Shown here one piece after another: positions 6,588 to 10,674 of a stretch of 10,674 bases of DNA. The stretch's first letter is position 1; each line of letters opens with the position of its first letter. The DNA is from Acetobacteraceae bacterium (GTDB taxonomy: Bacteria > Pseudomonadota > Alphaproteobacteria > Acetobacterales > Acetobacteraceae), in contig JADYYZ010000298.1 in the NCBI GenBank assembly GCA_020853405.1, forward strand, positions 1 to 10,674. Reading direction: 5' to 3'. The translations under genes and the position numbers were made by a program. Under the pieces are notes generated by a model that was not told the origin of the DNA, made no database searches, and saw only the letters and a program-made list of their open reading frames with translations.

Positions 6588-8191
6588 GCGTCCTTTCCTC
6601 CTCGGTCGATCCCACCGGCGCCGAATTCGCCGCCAACCAGGCGGCGATGGCGGCGCTGGTCGCGAAACTGCGCGAGGAGACCAGGCGCGCATCCCTTGGC
6701 GGGCCCGAGGCGTCGCGCAAGCGCCATCTGGCCCGCGGCAAGCTGCTGCCGCGCGAGCGGGTCGAGAACCTGCTCGATCGGGGTTCCCCCTTCCTGGAGC
6801 TTTCGCCGCTCGCCGCCAACAACATGTACGGCAACGAGGTGCCGGCGGCCGGCATCATCACCGGCATCGGCCGCGTCAGCGGCCAGGAGTGCGTGATCGT
6901 CGCCAACGATGCGACCGTGAAGGGCGGCACCTATTATCCGGTCACCGTCAAGAAGCACCTGCGCGCGCAGGAGATCGCGCTGCAGAACCACCTTCCCTGC
7001 ATCTATCTGGTGGATTCCGGCGGCGCGAACCTGCCGAACCAGGACGAGATCTTCCCCGACCGCGAGCATTTCGGCCGAATCTTCTTCAACCAGGCCAACC
7101 TCTCCGCCCGCAACATCCCGCAGATCGCCGCGGTGATGGGCAGCTGCACGGCGGGCGGCGCCTATGTGCCGGCGATGTGCGATGAAAGCATCATCGTGCG
7201 CGACCAGGGCACCATCTTCCTGGGCGGCCCGCCGCTGGTGAAGGCGGCGACCGGCGAGGTGGTGAGCGCCGAGGAACTCGGCGGCGGCGACCTGCATACC
7301 CGCGTCTCGGGCGTCGCCGACCACCTGGCCGCCAGCGACTTCCATGCGCTGGGCCTGGTGCGGAAAATCGTCGCCAGCCTGAACCGCGTGAAGCGCGTGG
7401 AGCTGGCGCTGCGCCCGCCCGCGCCCCCGAAATACGACGCCGCCGAACTCGGCGGCATCGTCGGCACCGACCTGCGCCGCCCCTATGACGTGCGCGAGGT
7501 GATCCTGCGCATCGTCGATGCATCGGAGTTCGACGAGTTCAAGCTTCGCTACGCCAGCACGCTGGTCTGCGGCTTCGCGCACATCTGGGGCTATCCGGTC
7601 GGCATCCTGGCGAACCAGGGCATCCTGTTCAGCGAATCCGCGCTCAAGGGCGCGCACTTCATCGAACTCTGCAGCCAGCGGAAGATGCCCCTGGTGTTCC
7701 TCCAGAACATCTCCGGCTTCATGGTCGGCCAGAAATACGAAGCAGGCGGCATCGCCAAGGACGGCGCGAAACTGGTCACCGCCGTCTCCACCAGCCAGGT
7801 GCCGAAGTTCACGGTGATCATCGGCGGCAGTTTCGGCGCCGGCAACTACGGCATGTGCGGGCGCGCCTTCTCCCCCCGCTTCCTGTTCGCCTGGCCCAAC
7901 AGCCGCATCAGCGTGATGGGCGGCGAGCAGGCCGCCTCGGTGCTCGCCACCATCCGGCGCGACAATTTCGCGGCCCAGGGCAAGCACTGGAGCGAGGCCG
8001 ACGAGGCCGCCTTCAAGGCACCGATCCGTGAGAAATACGAGCGCGAGGGCGATCCCCACTACGCCACCGCCAGGCTGTGGGACGACGGCATCATCGAGCC
8101 CGCCCAGACCCGCGACGTGCTGGGGCTTGCCATCAGCGCCTCGCTCAACGCACCGATCGGGGAAACACGCTTCGGCGTGTTCCGCATGTAG
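6584..8191 (+). CDS. liuB: Methylcrotonyl-CoA carboxylase, carboxyltransferase (beta) subunit
   Basis: This subunit transfers the carboxyl group from biotin (carried by LiuD) to 3-methylcrotonyl-CoA, giving 3-methylglutaconyl-CoA. It has 535 residues, the usual length. The crotonase-like N and C halves are both present. N-half motifs include HLARGKLLPRERVENLLD (48-65), VANDATVKGGTYYPVTVKKH (106-125), YLVDSGGANLPNQDE (141-155) and the oxyanion site CTAGGAYVPAM (188-198). The C half has the second oxyanion loop GGSFGAGNYGMCGRAF (414-429) and WPNSRISVMGGEQAA (437-451). These favour methylcrotonyl- or geranyl-CoA carboxylase over propionyl- or acetyl-CoA carboxylase; the neighbouring liuA points to methylcrotonyl-CoA. 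The GTG start overlaps the liuA stop (GTGA) and has no clear Shine-Dalgarno, so translational coupling is likely. The stop overlaps the liuD GTG by one base (TAGTG), and a tetraloop hairpin is embedded in the last codons. Confidence 0.94.
   Translation: MSVLSSSVDPTGAEFAANQAAMAALVAKLREETRRASLGGPEASRKRHLARGKLLPRERVENLLDRGSPFLELSPLAANNMYGNEVPAAGIITGIGRVSGQECVIVANDATVKGGTYYPVTVKKHLRAQEIALQNHLPCIYLVDSGGANLPNQDEIFPDREHFGRIFFNQANLSARNIPQIAAVMGSCTAGGAYVPAMCDESIIVRDQGTIFLGGPPLVKAATGEVVSAEELGGGDLHTRVSGVADHLAASDFHALGLVRKIVASLNRVKRVELALRPPAPPKYDAAELGGIVGTDLRRPYDVREVILRIVDASEFDEFKLRYASTLVCGFAHIWGYPVGILANQGILFSESALKGAHFIELCSQRKMPLVFLQNISGFMVGQKYEAGGIAKDGAKLVTAVSTSQVPKFTVIIGGSFGAGNYGMCGRAFSPRFLFAWPNSRISVMGGEQAASVLATIRRDNFAAQGKHWSEADEAAFKAPIREKYEREGDPHYATARLWDDGIIEPAQTRDVLGLAISASLNAPIGETRFGVFRM
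8161..8183 (+). promoter_or_regulatory. C(UUCG)G-capped RNA hairpin at the liuB-liuD junction
   Basis: The left arm GGAAACACGC (8161-8170) and right arm GCGTGTTCC (8175-8183) pair around loop TTCG (8171-8174). This gives seven continuous base pairs, then a single bulged A (8163), then two G-C pairs. The loop with its closing pair is the exceptionally stable cUUCGg tetraloop. The hairpin lies in the last codons of liuB (ETRFGVF) and ends 7 nt before the liuD GTG at 8191, where a Shine-Dalgarno would be expected but is not seen. No T-run follows, so it is not a standard terminator. It may protect or position mRNA for reinitiation, or be a by-product of coding for the conserved TRFGVF end. Confidence 0.5.
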
Positions 8192-10254
8192 TGTTCAGGA
8201 AACTCCTCGTCGCCAACCGCGGCGAGATCGCCGCCCGCGTGATGCGCACGGCCAAGCGCCTTGGCATCCGCACGGTTGCGGTGTTCAGCGAGGCGGACGC
8301 CGGCGCGATGCACGTGACGATGGCCGACGAGGCGGTGGCGATCGGCCCGGCGCCCGCGCGTGACAGCTACCTGCGGATCGATCGCCTGATCGAGGCGGCA
8401 AGGGCGGCCGGCGCCGAGGCGATCCACCCCGGCTACGGCTTCCTGTCCGAGAACCCGGCCTTCGTCGAGGCGTGCGACGCGGCCGGCATCGTCTTTGTCG
8501 GCCCCCCCGCCAGCGCGATGCGCGCGATGGGTAGCAAGGCCGAGGCGAAGCGTCTGATGCAGGCGGCCGGCGTGCCGCTTGTGCCCGGCTATCACGGCGA
8601 GGACCAGTCCGACGCGCTGCTCGCGCACGAGGCAGCGCGCATCGGCTTTCCGGTGATGATCAAGGCGAGCGCCGGCGGCGGCGGCCGCGGCATGCGCGCG
8701 GTCGACCACACCGAGGACTTCGCCGCCGCCCTCGCCGCCGCCCGGCGCGAGGCCGAGGCCGCATTCGCCGACGGCCGCGTGCTGGTCGAAAAATACCTCC
8801 AGCGCCCGCGCCATATCGAAGCGCAGATCCTGGCCGACGCGCACGGCAACGTGGTGCATCTTGGCACGCGCGACTGCTCGATCCAGCGCCGCCACCAGAA
8901 AATCATCGAGGAGGCACCCGCACCCGGGCTTTCCGATGCGACGCGCGAGATGATCCATGCCGCCGCGATCGCCGCGGCCGAAGCCTGCGGCTACGTCAAT
9001 GCCGGCACGGTGGAGTTCATCGCCGAGGGCAGCGGCGCCGACCCAGCCTTCTACTTCATGGAGATGAACACCCGTCTGCAGGTCGAACACCCGGTCACCG
9101 AGGAGGTGTACAGCATCGACCTGGTCGAGGCGCAGTTGCGCATCGCCGCCGGCGAGCGCCTGCCTGCCGGCCAGGATCGCCTGGTCGCGCACGGCCACGC
9201 CATCGAGGTGCGGCTGTGCGCCGAGGAGCCGCGCCAGGATTTCCGGCCCAGCACCGGCAGGATCGCCGCACTGCACCTGCCGGAGCATCGCGCGCGCATC
9301 GAGACCGGTGTGCGCGCCGGCGACAGCGTGACGCCGCACTACGACAGCATGATCGCCAAGCTCGTGGTGCACGGCGCGGATCGTGACACGGCCCGCCAGC
9401 AGCTGGGCGAGGCGCTGGCGGCAACCGCGCTGCTCGGCCCCGCCACCAACCTGGAACTGTTGCGCCGGATCGTCGCGCACCCTGCCTTCGCGGACTCCGA
9501 CCTCGATACCAGCTTCATCGCGCGCCACCTGCCCGACCTGCTGCCGCCGCCACCCGCCACGCCATTCCTGGCCGCGCTCGCCGCCGGCACCAGCAATGAG
9601 ATCTGGCGCGATGGCGAGGACCTTGAATCGCGCTTCGAGCGTGTCAATCGCGCGAGCACGGAGGCGGATGGCGATTCGCCCTGGCGCTGGCTGCGCGGGT
9701 TCCGCCTGCATGGGCGCGCGCGTGAGCGGACGCTGTTCAGCACCGACCGCCGCACGATCGAGGTCGTGACAATTCCGAATCCTGGCGGCCTGACGCGCCT
9801 GGTCATGCCCGACGGCTCGCTCGCCGATTTTCTCGGGGCCGGCGGCGGCCTCTCGCCGATCAGCCTGTTACTGCGCATCGGCGATCGAAGCGAGCCGGTC
9901 AATCTGCGCGCGCAGGTCCTTCGCGACGGCGATGACTTCCAGGTGACGATGGAGGGGGATCCGTTCCCGTACCACCTGCGCCGCATCGACCCCTATTCGC
10001 CGGCCGGCGCCGACAGCTCGGCTGCCGAGCGCATCGCGGCCCCCATCCCGGCACTGGTTGCCCGTATCGATGTCGCCGAGGGAGATCGCGTGGCGCGCGG
10101 CCAGGTGCTGGCAGTGCTGGAAGCAATGAAGACCGAGATCCGCATCACCGCGCCGGCCGACGGCACCGTGGCGCGGGTGCTGGTGCAGCCGGGTGCGCAG
10201 CTGCAGGAAGGCACCGAACTCATCACCCTGACCCACGACGAGCCGACACCATGA
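8191..10254 (+). CDS. liuD: Methylcrotonyl-CoA carboxylase, biotin carboxylase/biotin carrier (alpha) subunit
   Basis: This subunit carboxylates its own biotin with ATP and bicarbonate and hands the carboxyl group to LiuB. It has 687 residues, slightly long for the family. The biotin carboxylase domain (about 1-450) shows LLVANRGEIAARV (5-17), HPGYGFLSEN (79-88), the ATP-grasp glycine loop KASAGGGGRGM (158-168), RDCSIQRRHQKIIEEAPAPG, and EMNTRLQVEHPVTEE with E291, N293, R295 and E299. A linker/BT region (about 480-600) follows, then the biotinyl carrier domain (about 612-687). Biotin attaches to K647, in EAMKTE rather than the common AMKM. The upstream half-motif is APIPA (617-621) rather than APMPG. 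The GTG at 8191 is chosen because it overlaps the liuB TAG (TAGTG) and gives the standard N-terminus MFRKLLVANRGE. An in-frame extension upstream would lie inside liuB. A geranyl-CoA carboxylase alpha subunit is the main alternative. Confidence 0.93.
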   Translation: MFRKLLVANRGEIAARVMRTAKRLGIRTVAVFSEADAGAMHVTMADEAVAIGPAPARDSYLRIDRLIEAARAAGAEAIHPGYGFLSENPAFVEACDAAGIVFVGPPASAMRAMGSKAEAKRLMQAAGVPLVPGYHGEDQSDALLAHEAARIGFPVMIKASAGGGGRGMRAVDHTEDFAAALAAARREAEAAFADGRVLVEKYLQRPRHIEAQILADAHGNVVHLGTRDCSIQRRHQKIIEEAPAPGLSDATREMIHAAAIAAAEACGYVNAGTVEFIAEGSGADPAFYFMEMNTRLQVEHPVTEEVYSIDLVEAQLRIAAGERLPAGQDRLVAHGHAIEVRLCAEEPRQDFRPSTGRIAALHLPEHRARIETGVRAGDSVTPHYDSMIAKLVVHGADRDTARQQLGEALAATALLGPATNLELLRRIVAHPAFADSDLDTSFIARHLPDLLPPPPATPFLAALAAGTSNEIWRDGEDLESRFERVNRASTEADGDSPWRWLRGFRLHGRARERTLFSTDRRTIEVVTIPNPGGLTRLVMPDGSLADFLGAGGGLSPISLLLRIGDRSEPVNLRAQVLRDGDDFQVTMEGDPFPYHLRRIDPYSPAGADSSAAERIAAPIPALVARIDVAEGDRVARGQVLAVLEAMKTEIRITAPADGTVARVLVQPGAQLQEGTELITLTHDEPTP

Positions 10255-10674
10255 TGCTTGGCCCCGAGACTCCCGCGGTGATCACCGGCGGTGCCTCCGG
10301 CCTGGGTGCGGCCACGGCGCGGCTGCTGGCAGCGCGCGGGGTGAAGGTCGGGATTCTCGATCGCGACGAAGCCCTGGGCGAGGCGATCGGCGCCGAACTC
10401 GACGGCCAGTTCGTGGCCTGCGACGTCACCGATGATTCCTCGCTGGCGCGGGCACTCGCGGCCTGCGCCGCCGAACACGGACCGGCGCGGCTGGCGGTGG
10501 CGTGTGCCGGCATCGCGCCGGCGCGAAAACTGGTGGCGCGCGATCGCGAGACCGGGTTGCCCCTGCCGCACGATACCGAGCTGTTCATGCGCGTGATCGG
10601 CGTGAACCTGATCGGTACGTTCCGCCTGTTCACCATGGCGGGCGCCGCGATGGCGATGCTCGATCCGCTGGAGA
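10251..10674 (+). CDS. Short-chain dehydrogenase/reductase, type II 3-hydroxyacyl-CoA dehydrogenase-like, 3'-truncated
   Basis: This is an NAD(P)-dependent oxidoreductase of the classical SDR family; 141 codons are visible of an expected 250 or so. The Rossmann fold begins PAVITGGASGLGAATARLLA (8-27), with the cofactor loop TGGASGLG at 12-19. A D37 after the second strand (GILDRD) favours NAD. CDVT at 57-60 is the adenine-site aspartate region, and ACAGIA (84-89) replaces the common NAG motif. N119 in VNLIGTF is the conserved active-site asparagine. ACAGIA plus HDTELFMRVIGVNLIGTF resemble type II 3-hydroxyacyl-CoA / 2-methyl-3-hydroxybutyryl-CoA dehydrogenases (HSD17B10-like), which act in isoleucine and branched fatty acid oxidation. 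The catalytic Ser-Tyr-Lys lies beyond the window, so activity cannot be confirmed. The ATG at 10251 overlaps the liuD stop (ATGA); a second ATG follows at 10254. Linkage to liu suggests a hydroxyacyl-CoA step, but a FabG-like or other SDR is possible. Confidence 0.85.
   Translation, partial: MMLGPETPAVITGGASGLGAATARLLAARGVKVGILDRDEALGEAIGAELDGQFVACDVTDDSSLARALAACAAEHGPARLAVACAGIAPARKLVARDRETGLPLPHDTELFMRVIGVNLIGTFRLFTMAGAAMAMLDPLE

Noticed and set aside
4392..6692. Minus-strand open frame extending livG back through the whole of liuA
   Set aside because: The livG part is real, but the extension is antisense to liuA and crosses the divergent control region. No family member has such an N-terminus; a GTG at 5210 explains livG.
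6476..8059. 527-codon minus-strand open frame opposite liuB
   Set aside because: It is antisense to a complete carboxyltransferase gene. Composition is Ala/Gly/Asp/His-rich with no motif or start signal; it is a codon-bias shadow.
8161..8200. Hairpin at the liuB end as an intrinsic terminator
   Set aside because: No T-run follows the stem, and liuD starts inside the liuB stop, so termination here would cut the operon before an essential subunit.
8059..9711. 550-codon minus-strand open frame opposite liuD
   Set aside because: Same reasoning: it mirrors third-position GC bias of liuD and shows no domain.
1..10674. Mobile elements, CRISPR, tRNA or rRNA genes, phage or toxin-antitoxin modules
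   Set aside because: No repeats, transposase-like frames, structured RNA genes or small unexplained cistrons were seen; genes fill nearly the whole window with uniform composition.

Overview
The window is a gene-dense, strongly GC-rich bacterial chromosomal segment. Codons end mostly in G or C, and genes are packed with 1-4 nt overlaps. Gene content and protein sequences look proteobacterial. I favour an alphaproteobacterium, perhaps Rhodospirillales/Acetobacteraceae, but this is an impression from sequence style and was not tested. There are eight protein genes in two divergent operons that meet in a 204-nt control region (5211-5414). I see no RNA genes, insertion sequences, phage genes, CRISPR arrays or intrinsic terminators. 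Both operons run off the ends of the window.

Left half (minus strand, 5210 down to 1): a branched-chain amino acid-type (HAAT/Liv) ABC importer with an acyl-CoA ligase gene inside it. In transcription order it holds LivG-type ATPase, AMP-dependent acyl-CoA ligase, LivH-type permease, LivM-type permease and a periplasmic substrate-binding protein cut by the window edge. LivG/ligase and ligase/LivH each overlap by ATGA. The second ATPase (LivF) is not in the window and would be expected beyond position 1. The ligase suggests that the imported substrate is a carboxylic acid activated to its CoA thioester on entry, rather than, or as well as, an amino acid.

Right half (plus strand, 5415 to 10674): a leucine/isovalerate (liu) catabolic operon. 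It holds isovaleryl-CoA dehydrogenase (liuA/ivd), the methylcrotonyl-CoA carboxylase carboxyltransferase subunit (liuB), the biotin-carrying subunit (liuD), and the start of a short-chain dehydrogenase resembling type II 3-hydroxyacyl-CoA dehydrogenases. All junctions are start/stop overlaps (GTGA, TAGTG, ATGA). The 3-methylglutaconyl-CoA hydratase (liuC), HMG-CoA lyase (liuE) and a regulator (liuR) are not in the window.

Taken together, the left operon could import and CoA-activate a (branched) acid, and the right operon could oxidise and carboxylate isovaleryl-CoA towards HMG-CoA. That link is inferred from the shared divergent control region. I found no clearly novel system. The points most worth a second look are a C(UUCG)G-capped hairpin at the liuB-liuD junction, the diverged biotin-carrier motifs of LiuD, and the ligase/transporter/liu arrangement.
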